The translations under genes and the position numbers were made by a program. DNA of 64,000 nucleotides from Pusillibacter faecalis (lineage in GTDB: Bacteria > Bacillota > Clostridia > Oscillospirales > Oscillospiraceae). The notes below the pieces were generated by a model, which was not told the DNA's origin, searched no databases, and was given only the letters and a program-made list of their open reading frames with translations. The stretch covers positions 2,418,001 to 2,482,000 of the forward strand of contig NZ_AP023420.1 of assembly GCF_018408705.1 (NCBI RefSeq). The letters run 5' to 3'. Positions 33,380 to 42,156 of the stretch are shown piece by piece; position 1 is the first letter of the stretch; each line of letters begins with the position of its first letter.

Positions 33380-34747
33380 TCAATACCCATTGACAATAAC
33401 ATCCAGGACCTTGCCCGCCACGGTGCCGGCCACGGAGTTTCCGCCGCCGCCATTTTCCACCATTACCACAAAGGCATAGGGAGTATCCTCATCTCGCAGA
33501 AATCCGGCGAACCAGGCGTGAGGTGTCTGTCCCTCGCCTACCTCGGCGGTGCCGGACTTGGCGCATAACTCCATGTTGGGGAAGCGGCTAGTGCCATAGG
33601 TTTTCTCCACATTTTCGGACATCATGTCTGCCAGTGTCCGGGCTGTGGAGTCGGAGACTAGCCTTCCGGTTTTTCGGGTGATATGCGGCAGGGATGGAAG
33701 CCCTAGGGGAGATACCGTCTTTTCAATGAGATAGGGTTCTGCCGCCTTGCCGCCATTTGCAATGGCACCCATGTAGACCATCAGGGCGCAGGGGTTCACC
33801 AGGTCCTGCCCCTGGCCGACGCCGGACCAACCAAGCTCACCGTCCGTGATGCCGGTCCATTGGAATGTTCCCCTCGCGGTGGGCAGGCCATTAACGGAGT
33901 AGCTGTCGGTCAGGCCCGCCTTTTCCGTATATGCCTCCAGGGTGTCTCCACCAAGCTCCTGGGCAATCAGGGCAAAGACCACATTACAAGAGTTGGCAAA
34001 GGCGTCTCCAATGTGCTGCTCGCCGTGGGTGCCGGAGCAGACGATGGTCTCCCCGCCAACCTCCACACTGCCCTCGCAGGTCCAGGTACGGGCAAAGAGG
34101 TCGGGAATCTCCTCAATGGCCGCCGAGAGCGTGATGGTCTTGAAAACCGAGCCCGGTGTGAAAGTCGAGGAGAGAAAGCGATTCAGATAGGCACCCCGGT
34201 AGCGGTCATTGGTCTCCAGGTCCGTGGGAACGTTCAATGGGTCATAGCTGGGAGCAGATACCATGCAGAGAATTTCTCCGGTTTTGTAGTTGTATACCGC
34301 CACTGTGCCGGACTTGCCGCCCAGTGCTTGGTAGGCCTCATAATTGTACCGGGCGTCGATGGTCAGATACAGGTCGCTGCCCTGTTTGGCACCAAATGCT
34401 CCGTTGAGCAGGCTGTAGCCTGTCAAACGGTCGGCAAAGGCGTTCAGAGCACCTGTACCGATATTGCCCTGCAGATCGCCCACTGCATGGAGGGTGGCCT
34501 TGCGAACGGTAGCATTGTCATAATAGGTGCGCTGGCCGTTTTCCATCGTGGAGAGCACATCACCGTCCTGGTCTAACACAGTACCGGAGGAGAGGACGCC
34601 GTTAGTGTTGTAGAGGTGCCGGTTAAAGGCGGAGGAGGCCCAGCTGCCGCCGTCCAGACAGTATCTCACCAGAAATACACCAAGCCCAGCGGCAAGGATC
34701 AGCGCCAGAAAGACGCACACCACCGCACGGCGTTCAATCTTCTTCAT
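33380..34747 (-). CDS. Class B penicillin-binding protein (FtsI/PbpA-like)
   Basis: A 455-residue protein with an N-terminal anchor (AVVCVFLALILAAGLGVFLV) and a transpeptidase domain holding SVFK (nucleophile in TPGSVFKTI), SCN (second motif) and KSGTAE (third). It lacks the large pedestal and PASTA domains of full FtsI and resembles the short PBPs paired with RodA/FtsW proteins (B. subtilis PbpH / Mycobacterium PbpA). Start at 34747 follows GGAGG and overlaps the SEDS gene by 14 bases, so the two are a synthase pair. Confidence 0.93.
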   Translation of the reverse strand: MKKIERRAVVCVFLALILAAGLGVFLVRYCLDGGSWASSAFNRHLYNTNGVLSSGTVLDQDGDVLSTMENGQRTYYDNATVRKATLHAVGDLQGNIGTGALNAFADRLTGYSLLNGAFGAKQGSDLYLTIDARYNYEAYQALGGKSGTVAVYNYKTGEILCMVSAPSYDPLNVPTDLETNDRYRGAYLNRFLSSTFTPGSVFKTITLSAAIEEIPDLFARTWTCEGSVEVGGETIVCSGTHGEQHIGDAFANSCNVVFALIAQELGGDTLEAYTEKAGLTDSYSVNGLPTARGTFQWTGITDGELGWSGVGQGQDLVNPCALMVYMGAIANGGKAAEPYLIEKTVSPLGLPSLPHITRKTGRLVSDSTARTLADMMSENVEKTYGTSRFPNMELCAKSGTAEVGEGQTPHAWFAGFLRDEDTPYAFVVMVENGGGGNSVAGTVAGKVLDVIVNGY

Positions 34748-36542
34748 GCTCTGCCTCCTGTTCCGCAAAGGGGTTTCCAATGGGCTCCACCCGGCGGCGG
34801 GCATCCTGGGTCAGCCGTTTTTGATGGCTTCGCCGAATGGCAAAGCTGGCGTTTTCCCGGGTGTCGGTGGCCTTTAGATAGGCCAGCAGTCCCCAAGCGG
34901 ACATCATGGCAGAGCCGCCGTTGGAGATAAAAGGGAGGGTGACACCGGTGAGCGGCAATAGGTCTACAGAGCCAAATACATTCAGGCAGGTCTGAAAAAC
35001 CAGCAGAGACCCAGCTGCGCAGGCGGCAATAATATAGAAGCTGGAGCGCCCCACCCGGCAGGCCCGTACAGCAAATACTGCCAGCGTGATGATAGCCCCC
35101 ACCGCGAGAATGGCAATCAGCAGCCCCCACTCCTCACACAGCATCCCAAACACCAGATCCGTGTCCGCCGCCGCTACGTTGTGGAGCCAGCCGTTGCCGC
35201 CTCCCATGCCGAAGAGCCCCCCAGAGGCAGCCGCGGACATGGTGCGGGTCTGCTGATAGCCGGTGGTGGAGGCGGCCTCCCAGGCGTGGCCCCAGGTGGC
35301 AAAGCGGCTGAGAATATAGGGCTTGAAGGTCATAATGATCCCGGCACCGAATACTGCGCCGCCGCAGATCAAGGAGAGGGTGGCAAAATCCCCCGAGCGC
35401 ATGTAGGCAATGACCAGGAAGGTGACGAAGAAGATGGCTGCCGTACCGAAATCGCTCATGATACCAAGAAGCGCGATGCAGGCGCCGGTCAGCACAATAA
35501 AGAGGGTCAGGTTCCGCTTGTGGAAGAGCCGTTCCAGCGTGGCAGAGCCAGCGAAGATATAACAGATTTTAGCGATCTCCGAGGGCTGAAAAGACATGCC
35601 GCCAATAGAAATCCAGTTGACCGCTCCATATTTGGAATGACCGAATACCAGCGTGAAGGCCAGCAGGCCAATCGCACCGGCTGCCATGAGCCAGCGGTTT
35701 TTCTGAACTCGGGAGAGGTCTCGCAGAAAGATTCCGAGCACCAGAAACAAGATGACTCCCAGCAAAATAGCCACGAACTGCTTCAGGAGGCTCTGCGGAG
35801 CGCTGGAAGCCGTCACTGCCAGGCACAGCGTACAGAGAAAGAATGCGATGGTTTCCATCTCAAAGCCCACGCACCGAGTGGCCCGCAAAATAGCGGCATA
35901 CAGCCACATGACGGCCGTCAGCCCCAGGAAGGCGAGGGGAATGGAGACAGACGCGCTCTCACCTGCCGCCACAATCAACTGCACACACGCCAGAACCTGA
36001 AAGACCGTCAGCCATAGGAAGGAGGGCCACATGGCAGCAGGCCGTTCCGCCCGACGCTGATTTTCAATTTCCTCCCGCTCCGCAACGGTCTGGGGCAGAA
36101 AAATCAGCGGAACGCCGCCCAGAGAAATCGTATCTCCCAGCTTGACGGGGCGGGCTCCTGTCACAGTTTCGCCATTGACCTGTGTGCCGCCCTTGGAGCC
36201 CAGATCATAGAGCACCCACTGATCGTCCTCGCCACGGCAGATAGCGGCGTGCTGACGGGAAACGCTGGGATAATTGAGCTGTATATCTGCAGTCTGTCCC
36301 CGGCCGATGATATTCTCCCAATGGGTGAGGGGAATCGCGGCTCCGTTGGGCAGGCTCAGCTGCCCCCAAATCTCCGGCGTATGGGGCATGGACAGCAGGG
36401 AACGGACAGCTCGGGACAAAATAAAAACAGCCAGCACCGGGAACAGAAAACGGACCACAGCCGTATACCAGGTGCCTGCCAGCGGATAGGCTGCAAGCAG
36501 CGCTGTGATGCTGTCCAGCTGTGTTTGCAGGAAAGCTTCGAT
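34734..36542 (-). CDS. FtsW/RodA-type SEDS protein with N-terminal FHA domain (apparent AUC start)
   Basis: About 602 residues. One membrane segment (VRFLFPVLAVFILSRAV), an FHA domain (about residues 60-150: NIIGRGQTADIQLNYPSVSR, QHAAICRG, GTQVNG), then a SEDS glycosyltransferase with ten membrane segments including GGMSFQPSEIAK and PLTGVTLPFISNGGSAM. AGGAGG at 36551-36556 lies eight bases before an in-frame ATC (36542) and no ATG, GTG or TTG follows until after the first membrane segment; the longer frame (TTG at 36647) has no ribosome binding site and lies upstream of the promoter. FHA domains bind phosphothreonine, so control by a Ser/Thr kinase is likely. Confidence 0.85.
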   Translation of the reverse strand: MEAFLQTQLDSITALLAAYPLAGTWYTAVVRFLFPVLAVFILSRAVRSLLSMPHTPEIWGQLSLPNGAAIPLTHWENIIGRGQTADIQLNYPSVSRQHAAICRGEDDQWVLYDLGSKGGTQVNGETVTGARPVKLGDTISLGGVPLIFLPQTVAEREEIENQRRAERPAAMWPSFLWLTVFQVLACVQLIVAAGESASVSIPLAFLGLTAVMWLYAAILRATRCVGFEMETIAFFLCTLCLAVTASSAPQSLLKQFVAILLGVILFLVLGIFLRDLSRVQKNRWLMAAGAIGLLAFTLVFGHSKYGAVNWISIGGMSFQPSEIAKICYIFAGSATLERLFHKRNLTLFIVLTGACIALLGIMSDFGTAAIFFVTFLVIAYMRSGDFATLSLICGGAVFGAGIIMTFKPYILSRFATWGHAWEAASTTGYQQTRTMSAAASGGLFGMGGGNGWLHNVAAADTDLVFGMLCEEWGLLIAILAVGAIITLAVFAVRACRVGRSSFYIIAACAAGSLLVFQTCLNVFGSVDLLPLTGVTLPFISNGGSAMMSAWGLLAYLKATDTRENASFAIRRSHQKRLTQDARRRVEPIGNPFAEQEAEHEED

Positions 36543-36573
36543 GTTGTCCGCCTCCTTTTTTGAAATTGGTCTT

Positions 36574-36602
36574 AGTATAGCATCTTTTTTGCAAAGTGTA
36601 CA
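36574..36602 (-). promoter_or_regulatory. Promoter of the FHA-SEDS/PBP operon
   Basis: Minus strand: TGTACA (36597-36602), 17-bp spacer, TATACT (36574-36579). Transcription would start near 36567, inside the longest open frame, which argues against a start at 36647. Confidence 0.65.
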
Positions 36603-36671
36603 GTGTTCCTCGGATACTCTTTCCAACGGATAGAAAGAGGGGGACAATCGCGCAAATTTTACTTTTTACTC

Positions 36672-36700
36672 TTGACCTACAGAAGAAAATACATTAAAAT
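36672..36700 (+). promoter_or_regulatory. Promoter of the radical SAM gene
   Basis: TTGACC (36672-36677), 17-bp spacer, TAAAAT (36695-36700). The leader contains a 9-bp hairpin GAGCGGCGC / GCGCCGCTC (36729-36749). Confidence 0.7.
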
Positions 36701-36780
36701 ATGATAGCGTCAAAACATAGCGATTCGTGAGCGGCGCGTAGCGCCGCTCCAACCATATACACGAAAGGCCGATCAGAATC

Positions 36781-37668
36781 ATGAAACATCCTTATAAGAC
36801 GCGCGAGGGCGGCGCGACTGTAACCATTTTTGTTCCCTATGACTGTAAGAACCACTGCCCCTTCTGCATCAATAAGGAGGAGTATGCGGATATGACGGGC
36901 TTCTCAGTGGAGAAAATCTGCGATAGCATCCGCCGGATGGATGCCATCACGCCCCGCTGCGACTTTGTCTTTACCGGCGGCGAGCCATTTGCAGACCTGG
37001 AGTCCCTGCAGGTCATGCTGGACGAGATTCCGACCACCCATAAAATTTATATCAATACCACTCTGCCGGTGTCCGAATACCAGTCGGAAGAGGACATCCT
37101 GACTTTTTTGGAGAAAAACAAAGAGAAGATTACCTGTGTCAATGTATCCCGCCATATGCAGCACTATGTGGTGGAGTCTAATGACGATCTGCTTGCCCGC
37201 TTGCCGGTCCCCTTCCGGGTAAACTGTGTACTGTACAAGAACTATCCTGTCAAGGACCTGGTTCCCTATCTGGAGCGGTTCCACAAGATTCCGGGGGCCT
37301 CTATTCAGTTCCGCTTTGATTATACCGCCACCACGCCGGAGAATTTGTATGAAGAAGAACACGATAAAATCCTCCATGACCTCAAAGAAGTAGCCAGATA
37401 TACAGGGCTGGACGGCTGTCGGATGCGCTGTGGCTTCCACTTTGACTACAAGGGCATGGAATTGACGTATCATAAGACGCTGCCCTATTCCACCATTGTG
37501 GAGACAGACCCAAAGGACGGCGTGACCTATGATATTTTGTATGACATCCTCATTAAGCAAAACGGAGATATCCATTCGGATTGGACCGGGGTATTGATGG
37601 ATGTGGACGCCTATGAAAAGGTAGTCTTTGAGCCCTATGATTTAAAGTGGCTGGAGCGAATCGCGTAA
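36781..37668 (+). CDS. Radical SAM domain protein of unknown substrate
   Basis: A 295-residue protein with the 4Fe-4S motif CKNHCPFC (CxxxCxxC, residues 22-29) and the SAM-binding FTGGEPF. It lacks a C-terminal SPASM/auxiliary cluster region, and the remaining Cys (CRMRCGFHFDYKG) near residue 220 could form an extra site. It resembles the 4Fe-4S single-cluster proteins that act on small molecules or peptides but no subfamily was recognised. Flanked by its own promoter and terminator with no obvious substrate gene. Confidence 0.85.
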   Translation: MKHPYKTREGGATVTIFVPYDCKNHCPFCINKEEYADMTGFSVEKICDSIRRMDAITPRCDFVFTGGEPFADLESLQVMLDEIPTTHKIYINTTLPVSEYQSEEDILTFLEKNKEKITCVNVSRHMQHYVVESNDDLLARLPVPFRVNCVLYKNYPVKDLVPYLERFHKIPGASIQFRFDYTATTPENLYEEEHDKILHDLKEVARYTGLDGCRMRCGFHFDYKGMELTYHKTLPYSTIVETDPKDGVTYDILYDILIKQNGDIHSDWTGVLMDVDAYEKVVFEPYDLKWLERIA

Positions 37669-37682
37669 ACAGGCAATCAACG

Positions 37683-37708
37683 AAAGCGGCGGATTTTCCG
37701 CCGCTTTT
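37683..37708 (+). terminator. Terminator after the radical SAM gene
   Basis: AAAGCGGCGG / CCGCCGCTTT stem with a short ATTTT loop, then TACTTT. Confidence 0.85.
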
Positions 37709-37732
37709 ACTTTGACGGAATTTATAAAATTT

Positions 37733-37761
37733 TTGTTAAAAAATATGGGAAATATTATAGT
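37733..37761 (+). promoter_or_regulatory. Promoter of the MATE gene
   Basis: TTGTTA (37733-37738), 17-bp spacer, TATAGT (37756-37761). Confidence 0.6.
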
Positions 37762-37845
37762 GGTTTTCCCGTAAAGACGGTGTTAGAATATGGCTATTGC
37801 TCATAAAAGTTGTAAAGCCACATCTTTGTACAGGAGGAGGAACCT

Positions 37846-39237
37846 ATGGCATTCCGGCGTGATAGAGCCTATGAGATTGACATGTGTCAGGGGGCGATTC
37901 TGCCAAAAATGCTGCAATTTGCCCTGCCGCTGATGTGCTCCAGCATTTTACAGCTGCTGTTTAACGCGGCAGACGTGATTGTGGTGGGGCGGTTCGCAGG
38001 GGATAACTCGTTGGCGGCAGTGGGGTCTAACACATCGCTGATTAACCTGTTGGTCAATCTATTCATTGGTTTGTCTGTGGGGGCGAATATTCTGGCGGCC
38101 CGGTGTTACGGAGCTGATGACCAAGATGGAATGCGCCAGACCGTACATACCGCTATGCTGCTAAGCCTGGTCAGTGGTCTTGCATTGGCCGTGGTGGGCG
38201 TGGTTGGTGCGGGGACTATCCTGGGGTGGATGCAGTCTCCGGAAAAGGTCCGAGGGTTGGCCACCATTTACCTACGGATTTATTTTCTCGGGATGCCGGC
38301 CACCATGCTCTATAACTTCGGCGCGGCGCTGCTGAGAGCCATTGGAGACACCCGCCGGCCTCTGTACTATCTCTTCACAGCTGGTGTTGTGAATGTGGTG
38401 CTGAACCTGTTTTTCGTGATTGTTTGCAAACTGGATGTGGCGGGTGTAGCAATCGCCACGGTGATTTCTCAGGTTATCTCGGCGCTGCTGGTGGTGCGGT
38501 GCCTGATGCGGGAGCAGGGCGGCGTGCATCTGGAGCTACGACAGCTACATATCTGGTCGGCACGCCTGAAGCAGATTTTGCAGGTGGGGCTTCCGGCTGG
38601 CTTTCAGGGTGTGCTGTTCGCTCTATCTAATGTGGTGATTCAATCTTCGGTCAACTCCTTCCAGGAGACGGTGGTGGCAGGCAATGCGGCATCGGCGAAC
38701 ATTGAGAGCTTTGTATATGCTGCGATGAATGCCTTTTACCAGGCTAATATTTCGTTCAGCAGCCAAAACTATGGCGCAGGCCAGTACGACAGGCTGCGTC
38801 CGATCCTGTTACGGGCACAGGGGTGTGTGATTGTTACAGGGCTAGTGCTGGGGGGCCTCGCAACGCTCTTTGGCCACCAGCTTTTAGGCATCTATTCTGA
38901 CAGCGCCGCTGTAATTGATGTGGGAATGGAACGGTTGGCCATTGTCTGCAGCACCTATGCCCTATGCGGGATGATGGATGTGATGGTGGGCTCCCTGCGG
39001 GGCCTGGGGTATTCCATTATGCCAATGATTGTATCGCTGCTGGGTGCGTGTGCGCTGCGGCTCATCTGGATTGCCACGATATTTCAGGTTCCCAGGTTTC
39101 ACACACCTGCCATGATTTACTGGTCCTATCCGTTTTCCTGGGTTGTCACCCTTTTAGCACACATTTGCTGTTATATCTGGGCCATGCGGCGTCTGAGACG
39201 CCACTTGGAAGAAAACAAGAGGCTGTATACTCTGTGA
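37846..39237 (+). CDS. MATE family efflux transporter
   Basis: A 463-residue protein with 12 membrane segments. It has the DinF/NorM-like start (GAILPKMLQFALPLMCSSIL), the conserved NAADVIVVGRFAGDNSLAAVGS in segment 1-2, and the second-half repeat NVVIQSSVNSFQETVVAGNAA. Likely an Na+ or H+ coupled exporter of drugs or metabolites; substrate unknown. Start ATG after GGAGGAGGAACC. Its stop codon lies inside a terminator shared with the opposite gene. Confidence 0.94.
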   Translation: MAFRRDRAYEIDMCQGAILPKMLQFALPLMCSSILQLLFNAADVIVVGRFAGDNSLAAVGSNTSLINLLVNLFIGLSVGANILAARCYGADDQDGMRQTVHTAMLLSLVSGLALAVVGVVGAGTILGWMQSPEKVRGLATIYLRIYFLGMPATMLYNFGAALLRAIGDTRRPLYYLFTAGVVNVVLNLFFVIVCKLDVAGVAIATVISQVISALLVVRCLMREQGGVHLELRQLHIWSARLKQILQVGLPAGFQGVLFALSNVVIQSSVNSFQETVVAGNAASANIESFVYAAMNAFYQANISFSSQNYGAGQYDRLRPILLRAQGCVIVTGLVLGGLATLFGHQLLGIYSDSAAVIDVGMERLAIVCSTYALCGMMDVMVGSLRGLGYSIMPMIVSLLGACALRLIWIATIFQVPRFHTPAMIYWSYPFSWVVTLLAHICCYIWAMRRLRRHLEENKRLYTL

Positions 39238-39252
39238 GGAGTATACAGCCTC
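39219..39252. terminator. Shared terminator overlapping the MATE stop codon
   Basis: Perfect 14-bp inverted repeat GAGGCTGTATACTC / GAGTATACAGCCTC, loop TGTGAG containing the TGA stop. Minus-strand side continues TTGTTTTC. Confidence 0.82.
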
Positions 39253-39255
39253 CGA

Positions 39256-40542
39256 TTATTCCGGAAGTTGAACCAGACCTGCCTCCACCAGCTTTTGAAG
39301 GCTCATGAGGATGCCGAGTTTTGCATGGTACCACGTCAGACCGCCCTGAAAGTAGACGGCATAAGGGGGGCGGATCGGCCCGTCTGCAGAGAGCTCGATG
39401 CTGCTGCCCTGGACAAAACAGCCGGCGGCCATGATCACCTCGGAGTCGTACCCAGGCATGGCCCAAGGCTCCGGCGTCACATAGCTGTCCACCGGTGCGG
39501 CGGCTTGAATTCCCTGGCAGAAGGCAATCACACCCTCGGGGCTGCCCAGGGTCACTGCCTGAATGATATCATGCCGGTCCTCTGAGGCTCCGGGCACACA
39601 GGCAAAGCCCAGCTTCTCGTAGATATTGGCAGCAAAGACTGCGCCCTTCAGGGCCCCGGCCACCACAGTGGGGGAGAGGAAGAGCCCTTGGTAGAACGCA
39701 GGCATCAGCCCCAGGTTGGCACCTACCTCCTGCCCCAGTCCTGGGGCGGAGAGGCGGTAGGCACAGCGTTCCACGCACTCCCGGGTGCCGCAGATATAAC
39801 CTCCGATGGGAGCAAGGCCACCGCCGGGATTCTTGATGAGGCTCCCTACCACCATATCGGCCCCCAGGTCCGAAGGCTCCAGCGCCTCCACAAACTCACC
39901 ATAACAGTTATCCACCATCACCTTTACATCCGGCTTCACCTGCTTACAAAAGGCGATTACCTCCCCGATCTGAGCGACGGAAAAGGAAGGGCGAGTGGCA
40001 TAGCCCTTGGAACGCTGGATGGTGATGAGTTTCGTACGGTCATTGATAGCGGCCCGGATGGCGTCATAGTCAAAGGCGCCGTCCGGTGTCAACTCCGCCT
40101 GGGCGTAGGTGACGCCATACTCCCGCAGGGAGCACTGGCTCTGGCGAATGCCGATGACCTCTTCAAGGGTATCATAGGGCGCTCCCACAGGAGAGAGCAG
40201 CTCGTCCCCGGGCAGCAGGTTGGCACTGAGGGCCACCGCCAGCGCGTGGGTGCCGCAGGTGATCTGCGGGCGCACCAAGGCGGCCTCCGTGTGGAATACA
40301 TCCGCGTAGACCCGCTCCAGATTGGCCCGGCCCTCATCATCATAGCCGTAGCCAGTGGTAGCGGCAAAGTGAGTGGCGTTTACCCGATTTTTCTGCATGG
40401 CAGCGATGACCTTGCCTTGGTTGAATTCTGCCATCTGGTCAATAGCGTCAAAGCGGGGCCGCAGGTCCCGCAGCACGCGCTCTCCATATTCATAGACAGC
40501 CCGGCTGATGCCGAGCTGCTCGTACATGGCTTTGATTTCCAT
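39256..40542 (-). CDS. Methionine gamma-lyase family PLP protein (aluminium-resistance family)
   Basis: A 428-residue fold-type I PLP enzyme of the PF06838 type (YnbB), once called aluminium resistance protein. Seen: GYGYDDEGRANLERVYADVF, ITCGTHALAVAL (cofactor cradle), VDNCYGEF (Asp contacting the pyridine nitrogen), and GSLIKNPGGG with the Schiff-base lysine. Likely acts on a sulfur amino acid, but the true substrate is not established. ATG after CGGAGGAAGCTC. Confidence 0.92.
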   Translation of the reverse strand: MEIKAMYEQLGISRAVYEYGERVLRDLRPRFDAIDQMAEFNQGKVIAAMQKNRVNATHFAATTGYGYDDEGRANLERVYADVFHTEAALVRPQITCGTHALAVALSANLLPGDELLSPVGAPYDTLEEVIGIRQSQCSLREYGVTYAQAELTPDGAFDYDAIRAAINDRTKLITIQRSKGYATRPSFSVAQIGEVIAFCKQVKPDVKVMVDNCYGEFVEALEPSDLGADMVVGSLIKNPGGGLAPIGGYICGTRECVERCAYRLSAPGLGQEVGANLGLMPAFYQGLFLSPTVVAGALKGAVFAANIYEKLGFACVPGASEDRHDIIQAVTLGSPEGVIAFCQGIQAAAPVDSYVTPEPWAMPGYDSEVIMAAGCFVQGSSIELSADGPIRPPYAVYFQGGLTWYHAKLGILMSLQKLVEAGLVQLPE

Positions 40543-40732
40543 GAGCTTCCTCCGTATCTTTGGTACTTGGTGGCTGCAGGCGATGCTGTGCGGCCCCCGA
40601 TGTTTTCCTTATGCATGATAACGCAGCCGGTGAAAAATGGCAAGTGGATTCCCACAGGGAGAAAAAAATCGTGCAAATTGCCGGGAAATCTGCTATTATG
40701 GAGAGACCAACAAAGCGAAAGGATGATGGGAA

Positions 40733-41374
40733 ATGGGTTGCAGGATCGTGGAGATGTCCCAGGACCCCCGCAAAGAGCAGTTCGCCTATTTCCGCAGCTT
40801 GGCAAACCCCTATGTGGGTGTGACGGTGGAGCTGGATGTGACGGAGCTGGCGGCTTGGTCAGGACAGACAGGGACCAGCTTCTTCCTGGCGGTGCTTTAC
40901 GCCGCCGTCCGGGCAGCCAACAGTGTGCCAGAGCTGCGGCGGCGTATCCGGGGAGAACAGGTGGTGGAATATGACTGCTGCCCCTCCTCTCACACCGTGG
41001 CACTGCCAGACGGGACGTACTGCTATTGCCGTCTCTGGGCGGACGCGCCATTTGCGGAGTTTTTACCCTATGCGTCTGCGGAGCAGGAACGGGCCAAGTA
41101 TGCCCCGTCTCTGGAGGAAGGGGATGCGGAGAGTCCGTTTTTCCTATCTTGTGTCCCGTGGTTCTCCTATACGGCGCTGACGCAGCCCACGCCTTCTCCG
41201 GCAGACAGCAACCCGCGGATTACCTGGGGGCGCTATCAGAAAAGGGGAGACCGCCTGCTGCTGCCGGTGACGCTGCTGGCAAATCACGCCTTGGCGGACG
41301 GTATTCATCTGGCCCGGTTCTATGCGCGCCTGGAGGAGGAAGTCCGGCTGCTGGCAGCAGGCACATCCCTGTAA
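40733..41374 (+). CDS. CAT-like (class A chloramphenicol acetyltransferase fold) protein
   Basis: A 213-residue member of the CAT trimer family, close to the usual 215-220. The N-terminal RKEQFAYFRSLANPYVGVTVELD matches the family, and NHALADGIHLARFY holds the catalytic His and the Asp-Gly of the HHxxxDG motif (first His replaced by Asn). The motif suggests an active CoA-dependent acyltransferase, but many clostridial members do not confer chloramphenicol resistance. Start at 40733 after AAAGGATGATGGG. Followed 93 nt later by a second, unrelated acetyltransferase. Confidence 0.85.
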   Translation: MGCRIVEMSQDPRKEQFAYFRSLANPYVGVTVELDVTELAAWSGQTGTSFFLAVLYAAVRAANSVPELRRRIRGEQVVEYDCCPSSHTVALPDGTYCYCRLWADAPFAEFLPYASAEQERAKYAPSLEEGDAESPFFLSCVPWFSYTALTQPTPSPADSNPRITWGRYQKRGDRLLLPVTLLANHALADGIHLARFYARLEEEVRLLAAGTSL

Positions 41375-41467
41375 AAAGTCAAATCTGAAGAGGAGGCGTG
41401 TGGGTGAGGCGCTGCATTGCAATGGCCGGAATCGTATGAACCGTCAAAAGACAGGAGGAAATAGATC

Positions 41468-42112
41468 ATGCGAATTCCGGCTGAAACAATTTATCCCCGG
41501 ACCGGGGACCGGCAGACCGTCTATCTGAGGGCGGTGGTCCATGGCCACAACATCTCCGTGGGGGACTATACGATCTACAACGACTTCGTACGGGACCCAG
41601 TGGAGTTTGAGAGGAACAATGTTCTCTACCACTACCCCGTCAACGGCGACCGACTGGTGATCGGAAAGTACTGTTCCATTGCCTGCGGGGCTAAGTTCCT
41701 GCTGAACAGTGCGAACCACACGCTGCGGTCGCTCTCCACCTATCCGTTTCCCATCTTCTATGAGGCGTGGGGGACGCCGGTTTCCGAGGTCTCGTCGGCC
41801 TGGGACAACCGGGGGGACATCGTGATCGGGAACGACGTCTGGATCGGCTATGAAGCCGTCATCCTCTCCGGCGTTCACATCGGGGACGGCGCCATCATCG
41901 GCGCCCGGGCAGTGGTCACTCGGGATGTGGAGCCCTATACCATCATGGGCGGCGTGCCGGCAAGGCCCATCCGAAAGCGGTATGACGAGGAGACAATCCA
42001 AAGGTTGCTGGCCTTGCGGTGGTGGGACTTCCCGCCGGAACAGATGCGAAAATGTCTGGACGCCTTGGAGCAAGGCGACCTCCAGGCTTTGGAGCAGATG
42101 GCGGGCGTATAA
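41468..42112 (+). CDS. Vat/CatB-like hexapeptide-repeat O-acetyltransferase (XAT)
   Basis: A 214-residue left-handed beta-helix acetyltransferase with the length and layout of streptogramin A (Vat) and CatB enzymes: [20 protein letters not shown], the catalytic His in LNSANHTL, and the hexapeptide repeats in [20 protein letters not shown] and [13 protein letters not shown]. The inserted loop after the active-site His ([12 protein letters not shown]) is that of xenobiotic acetyltransferases. It could acetylate a hydroxyl on an antibiotic or a cell metabolite. ATG after AGGAGGAAATAGATC. Confidence 0.9.
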   Translation: MRIPAETIYPRTGDRQTVYLRAVVHGHNISVGDYTIYNDFVRDPVEFERNNVLYHYPVNGDRLVIGKYCSIACGAKFLLNSANHTLRSLSTYPFPIFYEAWGTPVSEVSSAWDNRGDIVIGNDVWIGYEAVILSGVHIGDGAIIGARAVVTRDVEPYTIMGGVPARPIRKRYDEETIQRLLALRWWDFPPEQMRKCLDALEQGDLQALEQMAGV

Positions 42113-42119
42113 AAAGAAT

Positions 42120-42145
42120 GGGAGGCACACCATGGTGTGCCTCCC
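42120..42145. terminator. Bidirectional terminator between acetyltransferase and NlpC/P60 genes
   Basis: A perfect 26-base palindrome (half GGGAGGCACACC). The minus-strand side continues ATTCTTTTTA. Confidence 0.88.
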
Positions 42146-42156
42146 AGAATGGTTTC

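Noticed and set aside
40733..42112. Mobile resistance cassette
   Set aside because: No integrase, inverted repeats, attC-like sites or composition shift surround the two acetyltransferase genes.
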